This document shows positions 21,515 to 33,090 of a stretch of DNA of 64,000 bases, piece by piece. This DNA is from Gigantopelta aegis (Eukaryota; Mollusca; Gastropoda; Neomphalida; Peltospiridae). The translations under genes and the position numbers were made by a program. Position 1 is the stretch's first letter. Every line of letters starts with the position of its first letter. Location of the stretch: the NCBI RefSeq assembly GCF_016097555.1, contig NC_054708.1, positions 26,339,081-26,403,080 on the forward strand, written 5' to 3'. A model generated the notes under the pieces. The model saw only the letters and a list, made by a program, of their open reading frames with translations, did no database searches and was not told the origin of the DNA.

Positions 21515-21882
21515 AAGTTTGTTTTATTTAACGACGCCACTAGAGCACATTGATTTTTTATCTTATCATCGGCTATTGGACGTCAGACATATGGTCATTC
21601 TGACACTGTTTTTTTAGAGGAAACCTGCTTCGCCACATATGCTACTCTTTTACGACAGGCAGCAAGGGATCTTTTATTTGCCCTTCCCACAGGCAGGATA
21701 GCACAAACCATGGCCTTTGTTGAACCAGTTATGGATCACTGGTTCGTGTAAGCCTTGCGGAGCACACACTCAGGATTTGGAGTCGGTATCTGGATTAAAA
21801 ATCCCATGCCTCGACTGGGATCTGAACCCAGTACCTACCAGCCTGTAGACGGATGGCCTAACCACGACGCCACCGAGGCCGG
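21515..21882 (-). mobile_element. tRNA-derived SINE, family 1 body with alternative head
   Basis: Tail GTTTATTTAACGACGCCACT and body AGCAAGGGATCTTTTATTTG match family 1. The head differs: CGAGGCATGGGA, GGTACTGGGTTCAGATCCC, TGGTTAGGCCATCCG, CCGGCCTCGGTGGC when read on the minus strand. The same variant recurs at 35702. Confidence 0.85.
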
Positions 21883-22861
21883 TTTAGGAAGAAGAAATGC
21901 AAATATTAAAATAAATGTAGTTGTCTTTTTATTTAAAATGATTCAGTTTCAAACCCATTAGTTTTCACAGGCATGGCTTGAAAGAATTGCTAATTTAATT
22001 AAAATGTCAATAAATGGTAAAGAAACCTGTAATGATAAAAAATATTTTATTCTGCCTATAAAGAAGGGTCAACAACTTTAAAGTGGTGTAACGTAAATGG
22101 AATATTAGTTAAATAACCACAGGAAAGTAGTAATATGATTTAATTTTTAAAAATAATATGTATAAATATATAGAGGATTCGTCATGAGTATTTTTTAATA
22201 TGGGAAATATCAACCGAGGCTTCGTTAATCTGTATTTGTCGAGGCTCTGCCAAGACAAATACAGATTAACAGGCCGAGGTTGATATTTCCCATATTAGAA
22301 AATACTCGTGACGAATTCTATTTATCATATTACTGTCAGTTTGATTTATTTTCCACTTAAATGATTAATAAACAAAACCCCAACGCTCGGACGTAACAAT
22401 CTGTTATGACGTATGAATACATGTACATGTCAATCACTCAGCTGATAATCGGTTTGTCAATACACCTTGAAGGTTATCTATGCTTTCTGAAACTAGGTTA
22501 AAAGCGGAAACAAAGATTGTAGCTATTTAAACAATTTAATACTAATTTAACAGTTTTATATATAAACAATGAAATTATAATAAAATAATTGACAATAGCC
22601 AAATTTTTCGAAATAACTTTTCGTGGCATTTTGCTGAGTACTACGTCATTGTCAGACATAGGCCTATCTATGTCACTGACCTATTTAAGGGCTTCATCAA
22701 GTTCAGTCTGAGTCTGAATCACTGTCGAAAATGATTCTTCGTCGTTTTAGGGGAACAACAGGACTTTTAGGCTGAGCCACATTATTACGATGTTGCCCCC
22801 ACTGACATTGCCTCCAAACATGGTGTTCACACCACCGTAAATATTGATGATCTTTGATTGT

Positions 22862-23653
22862 TTAGAATTTTAAGTGTTGTCGGATTTCCTTCGAAGACAA
22901 ACACGTGGGAACCAAACTTGAGTATTCACCAGAGGTAGATGGCGCTGACAGAATGTGCGACAGTTCTTTGTGTTGGTCGTGATTTATATGGCAGTATGCA
23001 TTAACTGAATGGATATTTTTGTGTCCTGTTATCTGCATGATTTGATGAGCAGGAACGTGATTGTCGTTCAGTTTTTGGACCACATATTTGCGTGCAGAGT
23101 GGTTCGTCAGGCGTTTAGTGGTACAAATATTACCACTCGAACACATGTTTTTCATCAGTCCAGCAAGTTTATTTCTACCAATGCATTGCCTGAGGAACCA
23201 CTGTTCTCCTGCTTTCGGCATACCGAGTGTGTGTGTAGCAATGTAGAATGGGTCGTCAGCTTCACAGAAGTTTCGCGGTCGTTTTGAAGAATAAAACTTG
23301 AAAACTTCAACGGGACATCGAAGGGGATTTTGTGTGTTTGCCCACATTTTTGGAATAACGTCTCTGCAATCGTGGAGATTTTCGCCAGGGCGGTTTTTTT
23401 CCTGCCTCATGGACACCTGTAAATATTCGTGACCATGATCATCATGCAAAATTGAAACATCACCCCAACGCATGTTATAGTTATCGTTCACTCCCCGGAG
23501 GCCAAAATGGATAGCATTGAAAAGCCAGAGACAGTTTATTACACTCATAGGCTTGTTAATACCAATGACACCATTTTCCCACAATTGTTCAATCTCGTTG
23601 TCATTAAGTGGGTCGGCACGCAGAGACAGACTGCCCAGTCCGGATTTCTTCAA
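22862..23653 (-). pseudogene. tyrosine recombinase catalytic domain (DUF3504/Crypton type)
   Basis: This 263-residue open segment carries the R-H-R-H-Y set of tyrosine recombinases: R53 in HFGLRGVN, H185-x-x-R188 in TNHSARKY, H211 in ITGHKN, Y220 in NAYCHIN. The order, and WGDV, CPVEVFKFYSSKRP and DDPFYIA, match the domain shared by Cryptons and the domesticated ZMYM2/3/4, QRICH1, KIAA1958 and KCTD1 proteins. The enzyme would cut and rejoin element ends through a 3'-phosphotyrosine. Catalytic residues look intact, but the frame upstream is broken, so I call it a pseudogene. The Met at its start is not a real start. Confidence 0.85.
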
Positions 23654-23810
23654 TTAAATTTTTCGGGATTTTAGGACCTCTCTGGACTGAAAATTCAATA
23701 GATGATGTTATTGAAAATCCATATCGCCTACGTTTCAGTGTTCTTTCGATACTGCTTTGGAAAGAGGTAAGACTTAGGTTCGTAATGTCCCCCGGTTTCT
23801 TTTCGTACAC
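23604..23810 (-). pseudogene. middle segment of the recombinase, in a different frame
   Basis: LTSFQSSIERTLKRR, then YGFSITSSIEFSV and PKNLIEEIRTG, bridge the N-terminal and catalytic parts (compare the SLxSxxSSIxRxL pattern of DUF3504 proteins). It is offset from both neighbours, implying single-base indels near 23780 and 23650, or short introns that I could not define. Confidence 0.7.
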
Positions 23811-24237
23811 TGATGTAAAACTTGCACAGAATTACATCGAGTTCTTTGGGGGGCATTTCATGTATTGGTCTGGACTCCTTGATTGATTGTAGATAGTTTT
23901 CAAAAATGCGCATGTCGTATAGAGTTTTTTTGGCAGTATTCTTATTTTCATTTTCTGTAATGACATTACCAATCATTGTATCATCTACTTCTACAAATCT
24001 ACGAGTTTTGTTTTTGGGCCTACCGGATTGTGGCGTCTGCTTCGATGTCCGTGGATCTACCCTATCCCCTGTTTGCACTAACTGTAAACATTCTGGTGAC
24101 AATTCAGCTTGATAACTGGACCCGTCAATCATAACTATATAATTACCGGAAGGTAGAGTTGATTTGATTGTAGCACTTTCTTTTTTATTGATAGTAACGC
24201 TATCTCCGACTTCAAAAGACGCCATGTTTGTTTGCAT
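23728..24237 (-). pseudogene. N-terminal part of the element protein
   Basis: 169 codons. Residues about 6-50 (MASFEVGDSVTI, SGNYIVMIDGSSYQAEL) look like a small SH3/tudor-like beta barrel. A basic stretch (GRPKNKTRR) follows, then a helical SAM-like region (KTLYDMRIFENYLQSI, MPPKELDVILCKFYISVRK) that precedes the catalytic domain in this family. The match stops where the frame breaks. Confidence 0.7.
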
Positions 24238-24798
24238 AATAATGTAATTTGCATACTTATGTTCTAAATATTTGCATATTTATGTCTCAAAATATGTGAT
24301 TTATGTAATGGGCGTGCCCAATGCTATTCCTTAGTAGTGATATGATAAATTTATCCTATAACTTACCCATGATATCCACGTCATAAATCCATGTGATAAT
24401 TTACTTTATTAACCTGGTTAATAATGGAATGCAAATTTGCAAGGTCTCTAGGTAATGTGTTGCTATGGATGGGTCATTTGCTTACAAGCCGACAAAACTG
24501 TGTACCTGAGTGTAATGTTTTCAAAGATTTGTTTAAAATGCGTGACATCAAACTAATCTGTGCTAATCGTGATGACGTCATATTATCGATGGCGGCGACT
24601 TTAGTACTGTGATTAACTAAAAAAATTAATTAAAATGTTATTTTAGAAGTGTTATAGGATAAATGGAATTCGCTACTCTTGCTTTTTAATATGTAAAATA
24701 TCAACCTTGTCTAGTTAATCAGTATTTGTCTCGGCAGAGCCTCGACAAATATCAATTAACATAGACTTGGTTGATATTTTTCATATTAAAAAATATTC

Positions 24799-24808
24799 GT
24801 GATGAATC

Positions 24809-24846
<38 letters not shown>

Positions 24847-24860
24847 CTATCTATATATTT
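24799..24860 (+). repeat. CT/CTAT microsatellite at the element end
   Basis: CT repeats followed by CTAT repeats abut the right end of the recombinase element. Confidence 0.9.
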
Positions 24861-24878
24861 TATTTATTTATTTTCCAG

Positions 24879-25209
24879 ACTTCATTGGATGAAGATGATA
24901 GTTGTATATCAAACCTCAAACACTGGTTGGACTGTCAATGTGCCGGGAAAAAAAAAAGAGAAGAGAAGACTACATTACCAAGGGAAGTAACTGCTGTGCT
25001 GACTTTGGTTCCCCCAATAGGTTCCATCGATTTGCATTGTTTCTGCTTCTGACACATGCGGCAGCCATGGCAGATTGTCTGGAACTGTCCTCCAGTGTTT
25101 GTTTTCGTCCTGTTTGCTGGGTCGACCATCTCATTGTTTCCGCTAGTCCTAGACCCGTAATCGGATGAGACCTCAGGATGCGTCCAGTTTTTAGTCCTTG
25201 CTGCATCAT
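24879..25209. other. unrecognised stretch, possible spliced 3' UTR exon of MAP2K7
   Basis: A strong acceptor (TTTATTTTCCAG) ends at 24878, and the sequence after it is less AT-rich than its surroundings. It could receive the 20920 donor as a 3' UTR exon. On the minus strand 24970-25209 is open for 79 codons with no domain that I recognise; it may instead be transposon-derived. Confidence 0.25.
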
Positions 25210-25689
25210 TGCTGCCTGTTCCTGTGCTTATATGTTTTACTGAGCAGGGTTTCTGGATGTTTGCACAGTTTTGTTCTGTACGAGATTGTTGACCGTTTCA
25301 AGTCTCCATACTATTACTGCAGAGCTCTTCCCATCCACTCACTGGTAGGGTTCGACTAATGGGCATTTAAGTTTCCAACCAGTAATTAAAAGTTCTGCCC
25401 AGCACTTTTGCTGCTGTTCATGCTGCCAACTATAATAATATTCCAGTGTGTAAACAACCCACCACCCCCCACAAAAAAACCCCCAAAAACAAAAATTGTT
25501 TTAAAAATAAATAAATAAAGTATGGCCTGGTAATTCCACCACTCCAAATTTCTAACAGATTCGAGAACTGGACAAGGTTTTTGAGTGCCTCTATAATTTC
25601 AGAATTGTTAATTGCCGAGTATATGATAGATGCATCCTCTGTTTTGTCTTTGAATAGGTCAAAATTAATGGATGCATTCACAATTCTAA

Positions 25690-27120
25690 TACAAATTACC
25701 TGTTGAGATTTCCCAAATGTTTACCCAGTGTTTAGTCCCATTACCTGGTGAGATTGCTGTTTGTGTATCCAGTTTGTGTTCTGTCACTGGGAAAAATGTG
25801 TGTGCGCCATCTGTCTTGTTAATGTTGAGATGACAGTTTGTCAATGTCACTAGGTGAGATGTGTCCACGGTATGTCATTTTTTTAAATGTCGGTGGTAGC
25901 AGTTAATTAATGTCTCTGGATGAGGTGTTTGTGCTGTCTATAGCAGTTAATTAATGTCACTGGATGAGGAGTGTTATATTGTCTGTCGTGTCATCTAATG
26001 TCACTGGATGAGAGGTGTTTGTGCTGTCTATAGCAGTTAATTAATGTCATTGGTTGAAAGGTGTTTGGGCTGTCATGTTATTTAATGTCACTCAGTGAGA
26101 GGTGTTTGTGCTGACTAGCATTTGATGTTGCTGGATGAAAGTTGTTTGTGCCGTCTATAGCAATTAATTAATATCACTGGTTGAAAGGTGTTTGGGCTGT
26201 CAGTCATGTTAGTTAATGTCACTTGATGAGAGGTGTTTCAGCTGTCTGTAGTAGTTAATGTCACTGGATGAGAGGTGTTTAGGCTGTCTGTAGTAGTTAA
26301 TGTCACTGGATGAGAGGTGCTTGGGCTGTCTGTAGCAGTTAATTAATGTCAATGGATGAGGAGTGTTATGTGGTCTGTCATGTCATTTAATGTCACTGGA
26401 TGAGAGGTGTTTGCAATGTCTGCAGTAGTTAATTAATGTCACTGAATGAGAGGTTTTTGGGCTGTCTGTAGCAGTGGTTAATGTTGAGGTTGCTGTTTAT
26501 TAATGTCACTGGTTGAGATGTCCACAGTACGAAGTGTTAATGTGAAGATTGCAGTTATTAATGTCACTGGTGAAGATGTGCACAGTATGTCATGTTAATG
26601 TTGAGATTAAAGTTATTAATGTCACTGCATGAGATGTCTACAAAATGAAATATTGATGTTGAGGTTACAGTTCTTGGAAGAGAGAGGTACCTGCTGTTTA
26701 TTGATGTCACTGGGTGACATGTCCTCAATATGTCATGTTACTGTTGACAGGCCATAGGATTTCAAATTTCACGGGAAACATTTTTTTCAGTTCTGTGCTT
26801 TGTGATCATGGGAATTCATCAGAAACTGTTTTAAAAAAAATAATTATATATATATTATTTTCGTTGAATAGTTGAACTCATTATAATAATCATGAGAAAT
26901 AAAATTGTGGTTCTGTGATTTTACCGACCCGCCACTGAGAGGATACCGGAAAGGATCGTTTCTGTGAAATCTGAAGGCCTATGTTGAGGTTGAGGTTGAG
27001 GTTGCAGTTGTTGTCATGGAGTGAGGTGTGTCTGCAGTAGTCATCTTAATGTCAAGTTACAGTTTGTCACTGGATGACATGTCACCTTAATGTCGAGATT
27101 GCATATTATTAATTTCGCTG
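25690..27120 (+). repeat. degenerate tandem array of about 45-bp units
   Basis: Consensus near GTTAATTAATGTCACTGGAT then GAGAGGTGTTTGGGCTGTCT then GTAGCA, repeated more than 20 times with drift. The best units lie at 25890-26500 and older ones on both sides. Confidence 0.85.
26752..26983. mobile_element. MITE inserted in the degenerate array
   Basis: Left end CATAGGATTTCAAATTTCAC and the reverse complement of the right end, CATAGGCCTTCAGATTTCAC, are related. About 230 bp with no array units inside, so it inserted after the array formed. Confidence 0.65.
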
Positions 27121-28192
27121 GGGTTGGATGTGTCTACACACCACACATTGTCTGTGTGTGTGTGGAGTGTGCACTTGTTCTTTGAGGTTTTTTTGCCCAC
27201 CGTGTCCATTATGTTACCTGCAGAGATTTCAGGTTATTCATTGTCAGTCAGTACTGTCGACACCAACATCACTGTATAATTTGTGCCTGTAAATACAATT
27301 CTCACCTCAGCTATCCCATAGATTGGAATGATAGTGAAAAATGTCCTAAGCCTAATGGATAAACACTCTCAGTAGGAACCTGTATAAAGGAACCATTCCA
27401 GTGTCAAAAAGAAAAACACCCCAAAAATTAAGAGATCCTAAACCTGTTTTGTATTGGTGGACTGCTTTCCACTGATGATGATGATGTTGAGATGACCGTT
27501 TTCATAGACAATGATGACCCAATAAGGAGAAAGTGAAAGCGTGTATGGTCTTGAATTGAGCTTTAATATGTTTCATGTTATCTGACTAGAGTACTAACGT
27601 TGTTGAGATCCAGGTCTGTGTTTATAAAACGTTTTAGAGTCCGGACTCCATCTCTAATGACATCACACACATACAATTTGTATGGCGTTGTCATCACATT
27701 ACTGTCTCAAACTCTTATTAACAGAGTCTCGAGTCTAGACTCTAAAAGGTTTACAAGCACCAGGGCCCCGTTCCACGAAGCGATCTTAGCCGTAAGATCA
27801 CCGTAAGTGCATAGCTACCCTGGCCAGGAGGTGATTGGCAGAATGTCAGATTGTCGGTATATCTATGTTAGGCTTAGAATCTTAACACATTACTAGCACT
27901 TGTATCACAGTGTCATTGCTTTCACCTGTACTCATCGTTAGAAGTGTCATCCATCAAATGCCACCACTCAAAGAAGACTTCCACATCATCCACTCGACAA
28001 CCTAGAAACATTACGTTCAGTGTTTTTTCTGTTAAAACCTTATGATGGATAGCATCTCTTAGACTAGTAAATTGTTCGGGTATTCTGAAGCAAAAACATC
28101 AAACATATTTACATTTTTTGGTAAAGACTGTTGAAGATATTGATTCCATAGTGCTGTGCACTAGCAAGTTTAAAGTCGAAACCAAATCATTG
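27121..28192. other. intergenic stretch between the convergent genes
   Basis: A fragment beginning GGGCCCCGTTCCACGAAGCG (27766) has the look of a MITE end; a partner end was not found. No coding sequence recognised. Confidence 0.35.
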
Positions 28193-28196
28193 TTAA

Positions 28197-28584
28197 AGGG
28201 ACATTCCTGAGTTTGCTGCAATTTTGTTATCGACTAACAGAGACTTTTTGTCGACTGTAATTACATATCAAATGTATTTTTCTGCATAAAATATTAGTGG
28301 CTGTATATTAAAAGTGTTTCTGATGGCTCTAATATTTGTACTAGGTTAAATTTCATTTAATTTCATTTTATTTTCTAAAAAAGATTTTTTCGTACGTACG
28401 AAATTATTTGAAGATAAAAATCCAGTTTGGGCTACTTACAAATATTAAGACGATCCAGAGACACATTGAATATACAGACACTGATATTCTAAACAAGAAA
28501 ATATATTTAATATGGAAGCTTAATCGTAGAAATATTTTATTAATCGGAAACATCTTACAATGCAACAAACTCGGGAATGTCCCT
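28197..28584. mobile_element. MITE flanked by TTAA
   Basis: Left end AGGGACATTCCTGAGTTTG and right end (reverse complement) AGGGACATTCCCGAGTTTG match at 18 of 19. TTAA flanks both sides (28193-28196, 28585-28588), the target duplication used by piggyBac-type elements. 388 bp; the 108-codon open frame inside has no recognisable motif. Confidence 0.85.
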
Positions 28585-28769
28585 TTAAAATTACAAAAAC
28601 AAAATGGTAGCCATCGTTTATGTCGAGCAGTGATTCTGCTTTGTGTTTTTATGTACGAGGATTTTTTTTTTCGTTTTGTTTTTAAGTGTCACGGAGTGCT
28701 CATGCTTGTCAGTAAAATATTATTTCAAGTCTAAATTGGAGTTGTCTTTACTTCTATGATATATATACT

Positions 28770-28907
28770 GGGGCGTAGCCAGAGAGGAAAAAACGCCGAG
28801 GATAATCCCAGACCTGTAAAATAGCTATGTCATGGGAAAAATTAAATAAATCTTCGGAAATTCCAGACGAGGCGAGCGCCTCGTCAGCCTCATGCTGGCT
28901 ACGCCAT
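28770..28907. mobile_element. short MITE
   Basis: Ends GGGGCGTAGCCAG and (reverse complement) TGGCGTAGCCAGC are inverted, about 138 bp apart. Confidence 0.6.
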
Positions 28908-29359
28908 TGACATATATATAAAACATGGAACTGGCACTGTCAAGCGCTAGTGATTAAACTAAATTTGCTCGACAAAACCGTATTCCGATATCAAATTCGT
29001 ATGTCTGCACAAGTTGATACCTGGAACCGTAGTGGTATAGAGAAACGTTAAAATAGTTCAAAGTTAAAAGTCTGCACAAGGTAGAGTCAAAAGGATGCAT
29101 GGCAAAGTCGTGCTTGCTTCTATGATGCACTATCAGGTGCTCGTTCTTAGGAGGACTGCCACTCTTCTAGCAGATGCGTAATAGGATGTTTCATCCCGCT
29201 TTTATTGCACGAAGGACTGCCACTTCCATTGTTAGCTTAGCAAAGCGTGTTCCATGTCTTAGCTGTGCATTGTACTAATCGACCATCGTTTTAGTACAAA
29301 AATAACAGGCTTCAGTAAACTAGTAGCGACATCTCAATCATAGACTCCCATTTTTGTAG

Positions 29360-29381
29360 TGGGGGGGGGGGGGGGGGGGGC
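29360..29381 (+). repeat. poly-G run
   Basis: About 21 consecutive G. Confidence 0.95.
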
Positions 29382-29611
29382 GCAGCATGATTTGTGCCCG
29401 AATTTATTAAAAAAAATCCCGAATCTTGATAACATTTATTTATATTAGCATTACTGTCAAATAGCTATATAGGGTTGCAAATGAATCGCTATGCACTATT
29501 ATATGGATTAAAAACTAATATTGTGGTTAGAATGATGGGAAATTCAACGTGAAACGGTTTCAGGCCAGCTCATTTGCCCAAATATTGATTTTGCACGAAT
29601 TTGAGTATTGA

Positions 29612-29901
29612 ATGGTAAAGTGCCCGCCTGATGCGAGGTCGATCTAGGATCGATTCCCGTCGGTGGACCCATTGTTCTATTTCTAGTTCCAATCACTGCA
29701 CTACAACTGGTATATCAAAGGCCGTGGCATGTGCTATCCTGTCTGTGGGATGGTGCATATAAAAGATCCCTTACTACTGATAGAAATTTGTAGCGGGTTT
29801 CCTATCTAAAATTATGTCAGAATTACCAAATGTTTGACATCCAATAACCGATGATTAATAAATCAATGTGTTCTAGTGGTGTCGTTTAACAAAACAAACT
29901 A
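29612..29901 (+). mobile_element. tRNA-derived SINE, family 1
   Basis: Starts inside the head (AATGGTAAAGTGCCCGCCTG), keeps GGATCGATTCCCGTCGGTGG, AAAGATCCCTTACTACTGAT and the GTCGTTTAACAAAAC tail. Confidence 0.85.
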
Positions 29902-30002
29902 ACTTTTTAGATGTTATATTTAACTTAATTAAATGTTCATTAAACTTTAAAGCTGCATATAGCTGATTAACCACATGTTACTGCTGGATTTGGGGGTGGG
30001 GG

Positions 30003-30308
30003 GGATGTAACTCGGTCCGTTGGGTGCTCGCTTGAGGTACATGCGTCGCAGGATCGAACCACCTTGGTGGATCCATGCATCTGATGTGGGCTTTTTGTTC
30101 CAACCAGTGCACCACAACTGGTCAAAGCCCGTGGTATTTGTTTTCCTGTCTGGGAAAGTGCATATGAAACATCCCTTGCTGCATTAGAAACAAAATATAG
30201 CGGCTTTCCTCTGATGACTACGAGATGAAATTATCAAATGGTTGACTTCCAATAGCCGATGATAAATTAATCAATGTGCTCCAGTGGTGTCGTTAAACAA
30301 AACAAACT
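30003..30308 (+). mobile_element. tRNA-derived SINE, family 1, diverged head
   Basis: Head GGATGTAACTCGGTCCGTTG with GCAGGATCGAACC is nearer to a canonical tRNA B box than in the other copies. Body CATATGAAACATCCCTTGCT and tail GTCGTTAAACAAAAC are family 1. Confidence 0.8.
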
Positions 30309-30309
30309 T

Positions 30310-31676
30310 CTGTTTGATTTGATTTGCTGATACGAGTCTCATAGGCGTACGAGCCGGGAATAAAGTGGGTTAGGGTGAGGGGCTTAATGGTAAATCTTCG
30401 TATTCGGGCAACAAAAATCAAGGCTTTTGATCTGGCCTGAAAACATCGCCATGTATTTTGTTTATTCAACTCAAAATATTAGTTGCAATCCATGTAAAAA
30501 TACACGGTGATTTATTTGGAACCATATATGTAAATATGAATAAACATTGTTTTCTAGATTCGAGCAATTTTGTTTATGGGGGCCCGTTCGCCTCTGTATA
30601 TCACTCCTATAAGGAAACAAAAACATAAACACTAGCTCAGATATCAATTTAATGGAAAATGAAACATTTAGAAACGGCACAGACAAGCCGACCATATGAT
30701 ACTGTATTTGGTAAAGTTCTGACATCAAATATATGGCGTATTGTATTACCTAGTTGTATTCATTTTCACATGAACACGAAAACATTTGGGGTAGTGTCAT
30801 AGTAGTAGACATATATGGGTCATAAATAACAAAACTGAAACCTCGTAGGCCTATAAATAAACTACATGTGTTGTGGCATCCCGGCCTAGAGGCATCGACG
30901 TAAGACAATATTTCACACGTGTTTCCTGTTCTGAAAACTAATGTAGACATGGAACATTTGAAATTCATGGCAAGCAACAGCATCACAAGTGATTAGGTGT
31001 AGATTCTTTTGGACTAAGAAGCTTCCATGTGTACAGCTGTACAGACGCGTGTGCGCGGGAAGGGTTTCTGGGGTCGAAACGACGACCCCACTCCGAGCAA
31101 ATTTTCTTCTTTTTAAAAAAAATAAATGTTTCAGGGGAGCATGTCTTGACCCCTCTATAAACTTCGCTCGCCGCAAAGCCGCCATCTGGACCCCCTCCTC
31201 TTCTTCCCCTCCTCGCTCAAATGCTTGCACACGCCCCTGGTATATATTGGCACACGCGTACAGATATTCCTGTCGCTCCCATACTTGAATGACGAGTCTG
31301 CTTTAGCCTCAAATAATTACAGGTCATACGTTCGGAGATCAGCCCCTTTTCTTTCCAGTGTTAATGAGTACATGCAAAGTTCAATACACAACGCCCACAC
31401 TACATCGAACTACCGAATGTCTATTGTAATTCATCATGGCAGTACTAATCATGCAATTCAAACGCGTCTAATAAATTCCTTTAAAGCTATATTGCTTTTA
31501 AAAAATAATTTTCGAGTACGTTCATATTGGAGCCGCCAAAAACAATGTGAACATCTGAACGTTTTGGATAATGATAGTTTGGGCTCTCTTGGTTTGTACG
31601 CACTTCATACTCATCTATTAGAAGAAAAAAAATGCATAGCCGTTTCCGCCATATTGAGGTAGACATGACTGTGACG
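30310..31676. other. 3' flank of the BarH gene; no gene recognised
   Basis: Between the SINE and the BarH stop codon. A + strand open frame of 145 codons (31225-31662) has no recognisable motif, and its codon pattern is not persuasive. Part of this stretch is probably BarH 3' UTR; no clear AATAAA was found on the minus strand. Confidence 0.35.
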
Positions 31677-31947
31677 TCAGTTCCGCTTGTCTGCTAGGGA
31701 GGAGCCCAGCTGGCCCAGGTGGTGGAGGCCAGGCAGACAGAGACCTGACATGGCTGGCCGCGTCACTCCCAGGAATCCCACACTGGGTCTCATGTAGGCC
31801 GCTTCCAGACTAGAGATGAGGCTTGTCATCTGGGGGTGGTACGTCGACCAGTAGGGGTTCGTGTGCACTATCCTCTGCACGGCTGAGTAGTTGGTCGATT
31901 CGGTCAGAAGTTCCAAACCCACCGCCGTCTGTCGCTTCCATTTCGTT
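31677..31947 (-). CDS. BARHL: BarH exon 3: homeodomain end and C-terminus
   Basis: Completes the Arg of QNRR and encodes TKWKRQTAVGLELLTES and NYSAVQRIVHTNPYW, the signature BarH flank after helix 3, followed by about 50 divergent residues rich in Leu, Ser and Gly and a TGA at 31679-31677. Acceptor TTTCTCCAG on the minus strand. Confidence 0.95.
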
Positions 31948-32769
31948 CTGGAGAAAATTAATACATTGTTGAAATGAATCGTAGTTTAATTGAAAACATA
32001 TTTTGTTGCAAAAACAAAAGGATTGGGCACAAGTTTGTCAACTTACTAGGCCTTCTCCTATCTTAGTAATGCACTACTGACCAATCACCAAGAAGGACCG
32101 TTGCTAGCAAAAAAGAAAACAATTTGGATGACCACTGAACATTTAGAGCACAAATTCGGTCAGAGCTGAAGTACTTGGAAGTCGAATTGATCACTGACTT
32201 CGTAAAGGCCACATATTTAAAGGCCTTATTTCTCTGAAAAAGGATTAGAAATGAAAATTACATTCATTTGGGATGTACTCGCTGTTGTATAACCCAGTAT
32301 GATTTTATGGGAATGTCGATGGCGAGAAATCCATGTCAACGGTGTCGGCAATTTTGAACTCTTCCCTAGGATATCTATAAAATGAGGACTTGTAACAGAC
32401 TTGATCATATAGCATAAATTTTGCGCGATATTTTAACATGCGAACTTGCTGCTTTGTGTCAGTCGGGTAAATTTCTGCAAGCCACCGAATTTCGTTGAAT
32501 TAAGTTTTTAAAAATCTAACTTACAATCCATTTTTGTAGAGAAAGCAAGTGCCGCCATTACTTTTTGTTAAATAGCTGAATGTAGGCACGATTGGCGACT
32601 ACTTAAACATTGGACTAGTACACTAAAATGTAAAAATTCCTCAGCCATAGTTGATACTAATATATGTAATTACCCATGGCTTTATAGCATATTTGGCATT
32701 TATGAAGGCGTACTAGTCCGGTGTTTAGGTAGTCAACGTACGAATAAACATAACTTTCCAAACTAGTTA
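31948..32769 (-). other. BarH intron 2, first part (exon 3 side)
   Basis: A segment reading AACAAAAGGATTGGGCACAA (about 32018) is the reverse complement of a piece of MAP2K7 intron 7 near 12950, so a short dispersed repeat is present in both. Otherwise nothing recognised. Confidence 0.5.

Positions 32770-32834
<65 letters not shown>
32770..32834 (+). repeat. AT microsatellite
   Basis: About 32 AT units, directly abutting the truncated head of the following SINE. Confidence 0.95.
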
Positions 32835-32838
<4 letters not shown>

Positions 32839-33090
32839 CTAAGATCGATCCCTGTCGGTGGGACTATTGGGCTATTTCTCGCTCTAGCCAGTGCACCACG
32901 ACTAGTATATCAAAAGCCGTGGTATGTGCTATCCTGTCTGTGGGATGGTGCATATAAAATATCCCTTGCAACTAATGGAAAAAATGTAGCGGGTTTCATT
33001 TCTGTGACTTGTCAAAATGACCATATGTTTGACATCCAATAGCCGATGATTAATAAATGTGCTGTAGTGATGTCGTTAAACAATACAAAC
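32835..33090 (+). mobile_element. tRNA-derived SINE, family 1, head-truncated
   Basis: Begins at the B box (CGGTCTAAGATCGATCCCTG), keeps body and tail (GTCGTTAAACAATAC). Confidence 0.88.

Larger units (their letters stand above)
22172..24812 (-). mobile_element. palindrome-ended tyrosine-recombinase (Crypton-like) element
   Basis: The two ends are 44-bp inverted repeats (22172-22215 and 24769-24812) matching at 39 of 44 positions, starting AGAGGATTC and ending AAATATCAACC. Each end is also a palindrome of about 150 bp (22172-22320, 24663-24812), so four related arms exist. Inside lie minus-strand recombinase reading frames with two frame breaks. Known Cryptons use a DUF3504-type recombinase; paired palindromic ends are not a feature I know for them. 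Probably a dead copy. Confidence 0.8.

Noticed and set aside
31225..31662. 145-codon + strand open frame beside the BarH stop codon
   Set aside because: No domain, no splice partner and no conserved pattern seen; it lies where the BarH 3' UTR is expected. Left as low-interest unless transcripts support it.
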